A stretch of DNA of 64,000 nucleotides from Actinomadura syzygii (GCF_008085905.1 NZ_VSFF01000014.1:310001-374000); one strand, 5' to 3'. Numbered from the stretch's first letter, positions 1-10,164 are shown. The notes: generated by a model from the letters alone, not told the origin. Numbers and translations are program-made.

Positions 1-1923
1 GTTGCTAGCGACGGTCAGTCGGATCGGTCCACCCTCACCCGTGAGCCTGATGTCCCAGTCGATGAAGTCGCGCAGATGCGGTCGTCCTGGGATTCCGGTG
101 TCGTCCGGCACAGAAACGAGTGACTGCATGGGCAGCGTGGCCGTGAAGTCGAATCCGGTGCCGCCCGCCATGCGCAGCACGGACGACTGGCGCAGCGTCA
201 CCTCCCCGTGAACCTCGGCACCGCCGCCGCCGTGTCGCCGCGCCGCGACGACGGCGGCCCCGGTGCCGAGTGCTCTTCGCGTCCATCCGGACAGTTCCAG
301 CACGTCGCCGTTGCGCCGGATGCGGGTGACGACGGCCTTGGCCCGCTTCACGTGGACGACGAACACGTCGTCCTCCCCCGCCGCCGGTTGGACGGCGACG
401 TGCTCGTCCACCTGGCGGGCGGACGTCCAGCGCACGGCCGGGGCGGTCGCGGGCAGCCGCTGGACGGCCTTTCGCCCCTGCGCGGTCACCTCCACGAACA
501 ATTCGTAGGTGGCCGTGCGCCATTCGTCGCCGTCCAGGAGGTATTCGGGCTCCACCCGCACCGAGAAGCCGGACTCGTCGTAGGAGACGGACGGCTGGTC
601 GGACCGGATCGTCGCCTCCGGGCACGCGATCCGCTCCACCGGCAGCCGGATCTCCTTGCCGGTCTTCACGTCGCGCATCCAGACGCGGATTCGGGAGTCG
701 CTCACCGAGGACACGTCGAACCTGTCGAAATGCGCGTGCCCTTCGACGATCAGGGTGTCCACGTCCCATTCGACGCGGTCGACGTCCGCGAAAAGGCGGA
801 GCTCGTCGGTGACGTCGTACACATCCGCGGGAATGTCGCGTTCCACACCGTCATTCTTCGCGCCGTCGAAGAACGGGTACTCGGCGTACCACCGCTGGCG
901 GACGCGCCCCCGCCGCGCGAGCGGAACGTTCCTAAGACCGGCCTCCTCGAAACGGACCACCTCCAGCAGTTCCGGCAGCATCCGCTCGCCGAGCAGATAC
1001 GTCTCCAGCCGCCTGATCGCCGACAGTCCGGCGGCGGCCGGTCGCCCGGCGAGTTCGACATAGGCGGCGCCCAGTTCGCTGAGCCGCTCGCGCTCCTGCC
1101 AGGTGGCCTCGGGAAGGGCGAGGACCAGCGCGCGGACGTCCAGGTCCAGCGCGTACCGGTCGTGGTAGGGCAGCAGTTCCGGCGCGTGGTCGCCGAGGAA
1201 TTTCCGGACGGCCGTGATGAGGCTCATCCGCTCGGTGATCTCCGCCGGTTCATACCGTGCGCGCGTCGCAGTTCCGGTGCGGTCCCGCCGGTAATACACG
1301 GTCGTGTCGAGAACGTCCACCGCCGAGGCGAGAACCTGCGCCTGCGCGGCGGTGAGCGCGTCCTGGGTCGTCGCCGGAAGGTCGAAGCGGTGCGCGTCCC
1401 AGAAGTCGCGGCGGAAGACCTTGTTGCACACCGTCCGGTCCTGGAGAAGGGCGGGATGGCGGGTGACGTGCGTCTTCTTCATCGTCGCGGCATAGGGCAC
1501 GGCGTGCAGCGCAGAAGGGCGCGCCTGGTTCCCGTCCACGTACATGACGTTTCCGCCGACGAGGTCGGAGCCGGTCTTCTCCAGCGTGCCGACCATCAGT
1601 TCGCACGCGTACGGCGGGAGCGCGTCCTCGCTCTCGACGAAGGCGAGATAGCGGCCCTTCGCCTGCTCCGCCCCGGTGTCGGCGGCCGACAGTTCGCCGG
1701 ACGCCTGGAGCAGCGCGAACCGCTCGTCCCGCTCGGCGAACTCCATGGCGACGGCCGCGTTGCCCTCTGCCGTGCCGTCCTCGGGTTCCTCGCCCACCAG
1801 GAGCACTTCGACGTCGTGGAGCGTCTGCCCGGCTAGCGATTCCAGGCATTCCTCGAAATGGTCCCCGGTACCGCGGAAGGGGACGACGACGCTGATCTTG
1901 GCGGGGTTGCGCTGAGGTGACAC
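1..1923 (-). CDS. GT2-type wall polymer glycosyltransferase paralogue, C-terminus outside window
   Basis: The frame runs from a GTG at 1923 off the left edge, giving about 641 residues without a stop. It starts MSPQRNPAKISVVVPF and matches the next gene's N-terminal GT-A fold and its middle region (for example YAEYPFF). That full-length neighbour suggests a C-terminal CDP-glycerol glycerophosphotransferase domain beyond the edge, which is inference. GGAG lies about 9 bases before the GTG, and the gap to the upstream gene is 23 bp, so the two are probably co-transcribed. The family transfers sugar or polyol phosphate to teichoic-acid-like wall polymers at the inner membrane. The usual GT2 metal-site residues are altered: the neighbour's VDDGS and DADD are VGEEP and ESED here, so the GT2 domain may be inactive. 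Confidence 0.8.
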   Translation of the reverse strand, partial: MSPQRNPAKISVVVPFRGTGDHFEECLESLAGQTLHDVEVLLVGEEPEDGTAEGNAAVAMEFAERDERFALLQASGELSAADTGAEQAKGRYLAFVESEDALPPYACELMVGTLEKTGSDLVGGNVMYVDGNQARPSALHAVPYAATMKKTHVTRHPALLQDRTVCNKVFRRDFWDAHRFDLPATTQDALTAAQAQVLASAVDVLDTTVYYRRDRTGTATRARYEPAEITERMSLITAVRKFLGDHAPELLPYHDRYALDLDVRALVLALPEATWQERERLSELGAAYVELAGRPAAAGLSAIRRLETYLLGERMLPELLEVVRFEEAGLRNVPLARRGRVRQRWYAEYPFFDGAKNDGVERDIPADVYDVTDELRLFADVDRVEWDVDTLIVEGHAHFDRFDVSSVSDSRIRVWMRDVKTGKEIRLPVERIACPEATIRSDQPSVSYDESGFSVRVEPEYLLDGDEWRTATYELFVEVTAQGRKAVQRLPATAPAVRWTSARQVDEHVAVQPAAGEDDVFVVHVKRAKAVVTRIRRNGDVLELSGWTRRALGTGAAVVAARRHGGGGAEVHGEVTLRQSSVLRMAGGTGFDFTATLPMQSLVSVPDDTGIPGRPHLRDFIDWDIRLTGEGGPIRLTVASN

Positions 1924-1946
1924 TGTGGCTCCGTGATGGGGTTCTT

Positions 1947-4900
1947 TCAGTGGGCGGACCGGACGACCCGGTCCAGCACGCGGGCGGCCGCCTGGCCGTC
2001 GTCGTGCGGGCAGTACCGGGCGGCGAAGGCGGCGCGGGCGGCCCGGAATCCGGCGTCGAGCGCGACCGGCTCGCGCAGGGCGTCGACGACCTCCTGCGTG
2101 GTGCTGAGCAAAGGCCCCGGGGCCTCCGCCTCGAAATCGAAATAGAAGCCGCGGACGTGGTCGCGGTAACGCTCCAGGTCGTAGGTGAAGAACACCATCG
2201 GCCGGCCGGTGGCGGCGAAGTCGAACATGGCCGACGAATAGTCGGTCACAAGCACGTCGCTGACGAGGAACAGTTCTGAGATGTCGGGGTAGACGGAGAC
2301 GTCGACGACGCAGTCGCCGGGCCGCAGCCTGGGCTTGTCGGTGACGAGGTAATGCGTGCGCAGCAGCAGGACGTGGTCGTTTCCGAGCGCCGCCCTGAAC
2401 CGGTCGAGCTCGAATTCGAGCCGGAACGCGCGCTTGCCGATGGCGTGGTGGAAGTCGTCCCGCCACGTCGGCGCGTAGAGGACGACCTTTTTCCCCTCCG
2501 GGATGCCGAGCCGCTGCCGCACGGCCGCCGCGACCTCGGCGCGCTGCGGGCTGCTCAGGACATCGTTGCGCGGATATCCGCTGACCAGGATTTCGCCGTT
2601 GTAGCCGAAGGCGCGCCGGAACAGCGGCACGGAGAAGGCGTTCTGCGAGAGGAGCACGTCCCACTGCGGGACGTCGTACTCCATCCAGTCGACGCCCTCG
2701 GTCCGTTTGTACGGCATCTGCTTGACGTCGTAGCCGAGCTTCTTCAGCGGCGTGCCGTGCCAGCACTGGACGTACGTCTGGTCGTCGCGTTTCACGAACC
2801 ACTCGTGCTGCGACCAGTTGCCGAAGATGTAGCGGGCGCGGGCGAGGGCCTCGTAGTGCTCCCGCGACCCGGCGAGAACGGTCCGCGCGCCGACCGGCTT
2901 GCCGAACTGGCCGTTCTCGGTGACCCACACGCATTCGAGGTCCGTGCCGCGCCGCCGAAGCTCGTCGTAGATGCCGCGCGGATTGCACGAGAACTGGCGG
3001 CCCTTGTAGGCGTCGAATACGGCCAGCTCTCGGACCGGAAGGTTCCGGTGCCGCCGGTAATGCCCGGACTGGATCCGGCTCTGCGCGTAGGCGCCGCGCT
3101 CGTCGTCGTCCAAGGCCGTCTCGACCAGGAACTGCAACTGGTCGGTCCGCTGCGCGCGGATCGTGACGATGTGCAGTCCCGCCTCGAACGGCTCGGGAAT
3201 GTCGCGGAGCGTGTGCCGATTGATGACGACCGGCCGTTCCCGGCCGTCTATCGCGGTGACCGCGTCCCAGCGGCCGGAGACGAGCGGGCGCGTCTGCCCC
3301 AGCACGCGCATGCGCGCTGGAGAGAATTTGGCGGCGAACCGGCTGCCCGCCCAATGCAGCGTGACCGTGTGCTCTTCGGATGACCGCCGCCGCCGCAGGA
3401 CCAGCGATTCCGGCCGTTCCAGCGGATCGGCGCACGACCCGCCGAGAAGCAGCGCCCCATCGGACGACCACGACATCTCATCGACGACCAGAACCTGTTC
3501 GCGGACGACGATCCGCATCGCGCTCCGCCGCGACCTCGCCAATTCCAACTTGCCCGTCGAAGTGGCGAAGGCGGCGCCCGAAGCGTCCTCGTCCAGGTAG
3601 GGCTTGATACCGCCCGGGAGGGTGACGTCCCAGTCGCCGGGCCGCCGGCTCAGCCTGTCCACCGGCAGCCTGGCCCGGAACCGGCCGTCGCCGCCGACCG
3701 GCTCGATCGGCCCGGTCACCGCGCCCCGGCCGGCCTTCGGCGCGGCCATGATCTCGGGGCGCTCGCTCAGCGGGGCGCGGCTCCAGCCGTCCAGCCACAG
3801 CTCGCCGTCCTCCACCCGGCCACCGGTGATCGCCGCCGCCGTCCGCCTGACCTGGAGCACGAACCGGTGCCGCCCCGCGACGCCCTGGACGCGGACGCCC
3901 GGCGCGCACTCCCGGTCGCGCGGCCACAGCAGGGAGGTGAGCCGCGGGTTGCCGAACCGCGCGCGGCGGCGCGTCCCGCCGTTGACGATCTCGACGCACG
4001 GCACCCAGTCGACGTCCCGCCAGCGCCCGTACATCCGCAGCGTCGCGGGGTCGACGTCCGCGACGAACCCGGACCAGTCGTAGGACACCGCGGACTGCCG
4101 CGACCGCGCCGTCACGTCGGGCCTGCGCACTCGCGTGACCGGGACGCGCTTCAACGCCCGCTTGTTCGACGCCAGCAGGAACACCCGGATGCGTGACCCG
4201 TCCTCGGTGGAGGAGTCCAGGTGCCGGATGTAGGCGTGGCCCTCGATGCGGAGCCGTCCGTCCACCCACGCGGACCGGTCGATCGCCGCGACCGGGCGCA
4301 ATTCGGCCGTCACGTCGTACACGTGCCGTGGAACGGCGCGCTCCTCGTCCTCGAAGAACGGATACTCGGCGTAGCAGCGTCGCCGCAGACCGCGCCTTAC
4401 GCGCGGCGCGTCCCCGGGTTTCTTGAGCTGGGCGAACCGCAGCACCTCCAGCAGTTCGGGCAGCATCTCCCTGCACAACAGGTGCAGTTGCAGGCGCGTG
4501 ATGGCCGGGAACCGCCTCAACACACGCGGGGAGACCTTCCGCGCGAGGTCCGCACCGATCGAGACGAGTTCTTCGCGGTTCTCGTCGTCCGTCCTAGGCA
4601 GGGCCTCGAACAGCACACGCAGTTCGATGGGGATGAGGGCGTGCTCGTCGTAGGCGTTGAGGAGCCGTGGCGCGTACTCGGCCATCCCGTCCCGCAACGC
4701 ACGCGCGGAGGCCAGACGCTGGGTGATGTTGTCCCAGTCGTAGCGGTCCTCGGTGATAGACCCGGGGCGCTTGCGCCAGTAGTAGACGACCTCGCTCAGC
4801 AGGTCGACGGAACGTGCCAGCGCGTGGGCGCGCATCGTGACGGGCGGGTCTTCGTAGTAGCCCTTGGGGAATTCCAGGGCGGTACGGTCCCAGAACTCAC

Positions 4901-5393
4901 GCCGGTACACCTTGTTCCACGGCGTCCGGTCGCGCATGAGCAGCGGCTTGGACGACACGTGCGTCCGTGAACAGGAGTCCGTGAAAACGCGGTCGTGCAG
5001 GTGGGACTGCCACGTCCGGTCGGCGTCCATGCGGTGGACGTTGCCCGACGCCATGTCGGAACCCGTCCGCTCCAACGAACCGACCATCCGCGCGTAGGCG
5101 TCGCGTTCAACGACGTCGTCGGCGTCCGCGAAGGCGAGGTACTCCCCCTTCGCCTGACGCACCCCGGCATTGCGCGCTGGGCCCGGCCCCTCGTTGTCCC
5201 GCGTGACGAGCCGGAAACGGGGGTCCCGCGCACACATCTCCTTGGCGAGAACCGCGCCGTTGTCGGTGGAACCGTCGTCCACCAGGATGACCTCAAGGTC
5301 GTGCAGCGTCTGCCCCGCCAGGGACTCCAGGCATTCCTGAAAGAACTCCTCCGTGTTGTGGAACGGGACCACGACGCTGAGCTTCGGGGACAT
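1947..5393 (-). CDS. Bifunctional GT2 glycosyltransferase / CDP-glycerol glycerophosphotransferase (TagF-like)
   Basis: This is a protein of 1,148 residues. Residues 1-210 form a GT2 GT-A domain (LSVVVPFHN, VDDGSTD, DADD metal site). The middle, about 300-690, is beta-rich and its function is not recognised. Residues about 740-1130 match CDP-glycerol:poly(glycerophosphate) glycerophosphotransferases, with the hallmark HGTPLKKLG and VTDYSSAMFDFA motifs. The expected role is building or decorating a teichoic-acid-like wall polymer on the cytoplasmic side of the membrane. I start at the ATG at 5393 because AGGAGGAGG lies directly before it; an in-frame ATG nine codons upstream has no such site. 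It is the first gene of a two-gene unit with its paralogue. Confidence 0.9.
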   Translation of the reverse strand: MSPKLSVVVPFHNTEEFFQECLESLAGQTLHDLEVILVDDGSTDNGAVLAKEMCARDPRFRLVTRDNEGPGPARNAGVRQAKGEYLAFADADDVVERDAYARMVGSLERTGSDMASGNVHRMDADRTWQSHLHDRVFTDSCSRTHVSSKPLLMRDRTPWNKVYRREFWDRTALEFPKGYYEDPPVTMRAHALARSVDLLSEVVYYWRKRPGSITEDRYDWDNITQRLASARALRDGMAEYAPRLLNAYDEHALIPIELRVLFEALPRTDDENREELVSIGADLARKVSPRVLRRFPAITRLQLHLLCREMLPELLEVLRFAQLKKPGDAPRVRRGLRRRCYAEYPFFEDEERAVPRHVYDVTAELRPVAAIDRSAWVDGRLRIEGHAYIRHLDSSTEDGSRIRVFLLASNKRALKRVPVTRVRRPDVTARSRQSAVSYDWSGFVADVDPATLRMYGRWRDVDWVPCVEIVNGGTRRRARFGNPRLTSLLWPRDRECAPGVRVQGVAGRHRFVLQVRRTAAAITGGRVEDGELWLDGWSRAPLSERPEIMAAPKAGRGAVTGPIEPVGGDGRFRARLPVDRLSRRPGDWDVTLPGGIKPYLDEDASGAAFATSTGKLELARSRRSAMRIVVREQVLVVDEMSWSSDGALLLGGSCADPLERPESLVLRRRRSSEEHTVTLHWAGSRFAAKFSPARMRVLGQTRPLVSGRWDAVTAIDGRERPVVINRHTLRDIPEPFEAGLHIVTIRAQRTDQLQFLVETALDDDERGAYAQSRIQSGHYRRHRNLPVRELAVFDAYKGRQFSCNPRGIYDELRRRGTDLECVWVTENGQFGKPVGARTVLAGSREHYEALARARYIFGNWSQHEWFVKRDDQTYVQCWHGTPLKKLGYDVKQMPYKRTEGVDWMEYDVPQWDVLLSQNAFSVPLFRRAFGYNGEILVSGYPRNDVLSSPQRAEVAAAVRQRLGIPEGKKVVLYAPTWRDDFHHAIGKRAFRLEFELDRFRAALGNDHVLLLRTHYLVTDKPRLRPGDCVVDVSVYPDISELFLVSDVLVTDYSSAMFDFAATGRPMVFFTYDLERYRDHVRGFYFDFEAEAPGPLLSTTQEVVDALREPVALDAGFRAARAAFAARYCPHDDGQAAARVLDRVVRSAH

Positions 5394-5543
5394 GGGGCCT
5401 CCTCCTCGCCCCACGAGCATGATGACGCGATGTGGTCACCCGAAAGCGCATCGCGATTGCCAGGCCGTCCTCTGACGCAGACTTGACCCTGCATGCCCGC
5501 GCTTTACCGGCCGCTGAACGTCCGCGCGGTCCGAAAAACCGGC

Positions 5544-6488
5544 TCAGGCGGGACGGACGCCCTCCGCGATCCCCGCCTCCGCGACAGCGGACCGGATGCT
5601 GGCGGCGAGCGTCCCGAACTCGTCCGCGCGCGGCGACGCCGACCGGAAGCCGAGCCCGATCCGCCGGAACGGCGCGGGCGACGCGAACCGGTGCAGCCCC
5701 AGGTGAGGCGCGCGGCGCGTCTCGACCGGCAGCGCCGTCTCCGGGACGAGCGTCACCCCGAGCCCGCCCGACACGAGCTGCACGAGCGTCGCGAGGCTCG
5801 TCGCGTACGTGGCCGCCGCCGGGCGCGCGCCGACGTCCCGGCACACATCCAGAGCCTGGTCGCGCAGGCAGTGGCCCTCGTTGAGCAGCAGGACGTCCAG
5901 CCGCGACAGCGCCTCCCGGTGCACGCCGTCCGGCCGCTCCAGGTCGCCGAAGTCGAAGTCGGCGGGCGCGACGAGCACGAAGTCCTCGTCATAAAGCGCC
6001 AGCTCGGTCACCCCGGCCGCAGGCGTGGGCAACGCCAGCACAACAACGTCGAGCCGCCCCGCGAGCAGCTCCGCCACGATCGGATCGGTCCGCTCCTCAC
6101 GCACCGAAAGCTCCAGATCAGGAAACTCTTTCGCGAGCCTAGGCAGAACCACAGGCAGCAAATACGGCGCGACAGTAGGAATCACACCCACCCGCAACGG
6201 CCCAACCAAAGGACCCCGCACCGCGTTGACTTCGTCCACCAGCCGGTCCAACTCGGAGAGCACGACCTCCGCCTGCCGCGCGACCCGCTCCCCAGCAGGC
6301 GTCAACAGAACCTTCCGCGTCGTACGCTCCACAAGCCGCGCGTGAACGCACTCCTCCAGCGAGGCGACGGCCCCGGACAGCGCAGGCTGACTGATCCGCA
6401 GCGCAGCAGCCGCATCCCGAAAATGCAGATGCTCCGCAAGCGCCACAAACGCCCGCAACTGCGCCACCGTAGGTCTACTGTTCGCCAT
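5544..6488 (-). CDS. oxyR: OxyR, LysR-family peroxide sensor
   Basis: A 314-residue LysR regulator. An N-terminal winged helix-turn-helix (about 5-62, LRISQPALSGAVASLEE) is followed by the inducer-binding domain. The redox pair is visible as HCLRDQALDVC, Cys207 and Cys216, nine residues apart as in E. coli OxyR (Cys199/Cys208). OxyR activates peroxide defence when this pair oxidises, and the probable target ahpC-ahpD is in the same window, with an OxyR-type box at 12792-12806. The start at 6488 begins MANSRPTV just before the helix-turn-helix; an in-frame upstream ATG would add 15 non-conserved residues. Unusually, about 6.4 kb separates it from ahpC. Confidence 0.93.
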   Translation of the reverse strand: MANSRPTVAQLRAFVALAEHLHFRDAAAALRISQPALSGAVASLEECVHARLVERTTRKVLLTPAGERVARQAEVVLSELDRLVDEVNAVRGPLVGPLRVGVIPTVAPYLLPVVLPRLAKEFPDLELSVREERTDPIVAELLAGRLDVVVLALPTPAAGVTELALYDEDFVLVAPADFDFGDLERPDGVHREALSRLDVLLLNEGHCLRDQALDVCRDVGARPAAATYATSLATLVQLVSGGLGVTLVPETALPVETRRAPHLGLHRFASPAPFRRIGLGFRSASPRADEFGTLAASIRSAVAEAGIAEGVRPA

Positions 6489-6694
6489 CCCACCAGCGAC
6501 TTTACCCACGCCCCACCCAGCCCCCCACACCACCCCAGCCCATCACGGTCGAGACGAACGACGCTCGGCGGCCACATCAATGGGACTGTGGACCCGGCCG
6601 CCCCGCGTCGCGGCAGCCGTTATCGTCGTCGTGGAAACCGTCGCCGTCCGTCCCCGCCGGGCGGGAAACCGTTCTCGGCTTCGGGAGTCGTTTC

Positions 6695-9169
6695 ATGCCC
6701 CTCGAACCTCGCTTCCGGCGGGTCGCGGCACTGCACCGTCCGTTCGTCGACCGGGCACCGGTGATCGCCGCGTTCGGCGCGTTGCTGGACGCGCGGCACG
6801 AGTCTCCCCGGGTGTTCAACCTGGTCGGGGTCGGCGGCATCGGTAAATCGCGCCTCCTGCAAGAGCTCAGGCAACGCAGCACCGAGACGCACCGGACCGC
6901 GACCCTCGACCTCCAGGTGCCCGCGCTACGCCAGCAGGAAGACGCGCTGGCCGTCCTCCGGGTCGAGCTCGGTCGGCAGGGCGTTAAGTTCGACCGGTTC
7001 GACATCGCGTACGCCGTCCTTTGGCAGCGGCTCCACCCGCATCTGCGGCTGTCCCGCCGGGAGTTGCCGTTCGTGGACGAAAGCGAGGCCCTCTCCCAGG
7101 TACTCGACGGCGCGGCCGGAGTACCCGTGTTCGGTACCGGCGTCGGTCTGCTGCGCCTTCTCGGCAAGGCGACCACCGGCATACGCCAACGGCACTGGAT
7201 CAAAGGCGACGACACGTTGAGCCGCCTGGACGACTTCTCCAACTCCGAACTCGCGGACGCGGTCACCTACCTGTTCGCCGAAGACCTGCGCGACGGCTCC
7301 GACCGCCCGTACGTCGTCTTCGTGGACGCCTACGAGGCGCTGGCCCCAGCCGCCGGGCGCTCGGGCCCCGTGATGGGAGCGGACGTCTGGCTCCGGGACC
7401 TCGTCGCCCAGCTCGACCGGGGCGTCGTCGTCATCGCGAGCCGCGAGCCCCTCGGATGGGCGTCCATCGACCCCGCCTGGAACGAGGTCATCCACGGCCA
7501 GCGCGTGGACGGTCTGCCGATGGAGGCGCGCCTCGAACTCCTCTCCGAGGGCGGCATCACCGACCACGCGGCACGCCTCGCGATCGCCACCGCCAGCCAG
7601 GGCCTGCCCTTCTACCTGCACCTCGCCGTCGACACCCGTACGACCGCCCGCCAGGCCGCCCCCGCCGCGCCCGTGTCGTCGGAGGAGATCCTGCAACGCT
7701 TCCTCGCCCACGTCGCCGCCGACGAGATCCGCACGCTGGAACTGCTCAGCGTCGCCCGGACCTTCGACTACGAGATCTTCCAGGCGCTGGCAGACGCGTT
7801 CGATCTGCCCCGGCACCGCATGGCCTGGGAGTCGCTGACGTCGTACTCGTTCGTCTACCCGGCGGGCGCGCGCGGCAGGCGCCTGCACCAGCTCATGCGG
7901 GCGGCGCTGCACCGGCGGCTGTCGGACGGCACCGTCCGAGACGTCCAAGCGCTCCTCCACAGGGTTTGGGACGCCCGCGCGGAACACGACGACGCGGCCG
8001 AGGACGGCGTCGCGACAAGGATCCGCGCGGTGCGCGAGGCGGCGTACTGCGGGCTGCGAGCTGGCCTGTTCAGTGCCGAGGACGTCCTGACTTACGCCGA
8101 CCGGGCCATGCTCTACGGCGGCAAGCAAGGTCTCGACGGCGTCGCCCAGGACCTCAGGAACCATCTGAACGCCGGATCCGGTGACGCCGACCTCGCCCAG
8201 ACCGCCCGCTGCCTGGAGGCGGAATCGGCCGTCGTCTTGGGGGACGCGGCAGCCGCGACGGCTCTCACCGCGTCCATCGACTGGCCGCTGGACACGGTGC
8301 CCGGTGCTCGTCTCGCGCTGGCGGGCGCGCATGGACGCCGCATCGCCGGAGACACCAGCGAAGCCCAACGCCTGTTCAAGATGGTCTGGGACGACCACCC
8401 CGGCCCCACCCGCCTGCGCGCCGGATTCAGCGTCGCCGACCTGGACATGTGCCAGGGCCGCTTCGATGACTCGCAGTCCATCACGGACCAGATCCTCAAG
8501 GCCGCCCCGGACGACGACCTCGTCCTGCGCGGCGACGTCTTCCGGCTCCAGCACCTCGGCCACCGGTTCTCGTTCGACACGGACTCGTCCCAGCGCGCCT
8601 TGGAAAAGGCGGACGAACTCTACGCACGTGCAGGCGCCCGCGTGGAGCAGGCGAACATCAAGACCAACCGCGCGGAACTGCTGGCATGGACCGACGCCCC
8701 GCGCGCCGTCACCGCAGCCGCCGACGCGATCGAGGCGCAGACCGAACTGGGCGCCCACCATGAGATCGGCAAGGCGTTCACCGCATTGGCCATCGCCCAG
8801 CTCCGGTTGAGGCAGCACGCCCCGGCGGCGGCGTCGTTCCAGACCGCCGCCGAAGCGCTGGAGCGCGCCCGCTACCGGTCCGGACGCGCCCGCGCCGAAC
8901 TGTTCCGTGCGTTCCTGCACGCCCGCACCGGCGACCCGGGACGGGCGGCGGAGTCGGCGCGCTGGGCCCTCGCGGAACTGGTCGGCTCGGAGGTCTACCC
9001 GACTCTGATCATGGTCGCCGGGTACCTCCTGGACGATCTCGGCGCGGCCGACGAGCACACCGCCGAGGCGGCGGCGCGCGCGCGAGCGCAGATCCGGCCG
9101 CCGGACCTGCTGCCATCGTTGGAATCTCGTGGGCGAGACCTCGTGACCGCCCTGCTGGAGGATTCGTGA
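6695..9169 (+). CDS. STAND-type P-loop ATPase with helical TPR-like C-terminus
   Basis: An 824-residue protein. Walker A is GVGGIGKS at residues 45-52, and a Walker B-like strand, YVVFVDAYE, lies near 206-214. The region from about 250 to 380 resembles the winged-helix part of STAND/AfsR-type NTPases. From about 450 onward the protein is alanine-rich and helical with TPR-like repeats. STAND proteins are signal-transducing ATPases that assemble on ligand binding. There is no recognisable effector or DNA-binding domain. GGGAG precedes the ATG. The stop overlaps the next start as GTGA, so it is translationally coupled to a phosphotransferase, which may be its effector or partner (inference). Specific function unknown. 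Confidence 0.82.
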   Translation: MPLEPRFRRVAALHRPFVDRAPVIAAFGALLDARHESPRVFNLVGVGGIGKSRLLQELRQRSTETHRTATLDLQVPALRQQEDALAVLRVELGRQGVKFDRFDIAYAVLWQRLHPHLRLSRRELPFVDESEALSQVLDGAAGVPVFGTGVGLLRLLGKATTGIRQRHWIKGDDTLSRLDDFSNSELADAVTYLFAEDLRDGSDRPYVVFVDAYEALAPAAGRSGPVMGADVWLRDLVAQLDRGVVVIASREPLGWASIDPAWNEVIHGQRVDGLPMEARLELLSEGGITDHAARLAIATASQGLPFYLHLAVDTRTTARQAAPAAPVSSEEILQRFLAHVAADEIRTLELLSVARTFDYEIFQALADAFDLPRHRMAWESLTSYSFVYPAGARGRRLHQLMRAALHRRLSDGTVRDVQALLHRVWDARAEHDDAAEDGVATRIRAVREAAYCGLRAGLFSAEDVLTYADRAMLYGGKQGLDGVAQDLRNHLNAGSGDADLAQTARCLEAESAVVLGDAAAATALTASIDWPLDTVPGARLALAGAHGRRIAGDTSEAQRLFKMVWDDHPGPTRLRAGFSVADLDMCQGRFDDSQSITDQILKAAPDDDLVLRGDVFRLQHLGHRFSFDTDSSQRALEKADELYARAGARVEQANIKTNRAELLAWTDAPRAVTAAADAIEAQTELGAHHEIGKAFTALAIAQLRLRQHAPAAASFQTAAEALERARYRSGRARAELFRAFLHARTGDPGRAAESARWALAELVGSEVYPTLIMVAGYLLDDLGAADEHTAEAAARARAQIRPPDLLPSLESRGRDLVTALLEDS

Positions 9170-10164
9170 ACTGGCAGGACCTGTACGAGCGGGCGCGCGC
9201 GCACAGCGAGACCGCCGCCGGGTACTACAACGACAACGTCCGCGTAGAGACCCCTGACGGACCAGTCAACGTCCGGATCCCGATCCACGGGGCGGACATG
9301 ATGGACCTCCGTCCGTGGCGTGAGGACCGGGTGCTCACGGCGATCGCGCCGCACGTCCGGCACGCGCCGCGTCTCCTGCATGCCTCCGCCGACCCGCCTT
9401 TCCAGGTGCACGAGTTCATCGTCGGGGACGTCCTCAACGACGTCGCTCCGCGCGGTGTGCGCGTCCCCGCCCATGTACTGGACGACGTGGTGCGGCTCTT
9501 CACCCAGCTCACGAACGTCCCGGAAGTTCCGGACGCACCCGCGGACTGGCCGGTGGACGGAGACACCACCGCCTTCGCGGGACTCCTGTCCGCCCTGACA
9601 CACCGCGTGTACGACACCTACCGCGAGCAGTACGCGGACCTGTTCGCCGCCCTGGCCATCCCCACCGAACCGCTCGTGCCGGTGGACGACCTCTGGCAGA
9701 GCCTCACACCGCGCCCGTTCGGCTGCGTCCACGCCGACGTCCACCGCCGCAACATGATCGTCAGCAGCGGGCAGACCGAGTTCCTCGACTGGGAACTCGC
9801 GCTGTGGGGCGATCCCGTTTACGACCTGGCGGTCCACTTCCACAAAATGGGCTATCTGCCAGACGAAGGTGACGCGGTCACCGAACGCTGGCTGGCCGCC
9901 ATGCCGTCCGAACACACGGCGGGCTGGGAACACGATGTCGAGGCGTACCTCACCCACGAACGCATCAAGTCAGCGATCGTGGACGCCGTCCGCTATTCGC
10001 AGCTGTTCGCGCAGGGCGGCCCGTACCCGTACCCGGAACACCAACTCGTCGCCTCGATGACCGCCAAGGTCAACGCCGCAAGACGCTACTGGCACCACCA
10101 AGAGGACATCGACACGGAAACAGTCGAAGCGGCCCTCAGGAAGCGGCGAAACCGCCGTTCTTGA
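9166..10164 (+). CDS. Aminoglycoside phosphotransferase (APH)-fold kinase
   Basis: A 332-residue protein of the APH/choline-kinase fold. The catalytic loop is HADVHRRN and the metal-binding motif is LDWE, followed by DPVYDLAVHFHKMGYL. The glycine-rich N-lobe is poorly conserved. Such enzymes phosphorylate antibiotics, small metabolites or, more rarely, proteins; the substrate here cannot be read from sequence. The GTG start overlaps the preceding ATPase stop (GTGA), indicating coupled translation and a shared task. Its 3' end overlaps a convergent DUF397 gene by 29 bp. Confidence 0.85.
   Translation: MNWQDLYERARAHSETAAGYYNDNVRVETPDGPVNVRIPIHGADMMDLRPWREDRVLTAIAPHVRHAPRLLHASADPPFQVHEFIVGDVLNDVAPRGVRVPAHVLDDVVRLFTQLTNVPEVPDAPADWPVDGDTTAFAGLLSALTHRVYDTYREQYADLFAALAIPTEPLVPVDDLWQSLTPRPFGCVHADVHRRNMIVSSGQTEFLDWELALWGDPVYDLAVHFHKMGYLPDEGDAVTERWLAAMPSEHTAGWEHDVEAYLTHERIKSAIVDAVRYSQLFAQGGPYPYPEHQLVASMTAKVNAARRYWHHQEDIDTETVEAALRKRRNRRS

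Noticed and set aside
208..1836. Long open frame on the + strand opposite the first glycosyltransferase
   Set aside because: It is Arg/Val/Gly-rich without any known domain, and the opposite strand encodes a recognisable enzyme. Such shadows are typical at this GC content.
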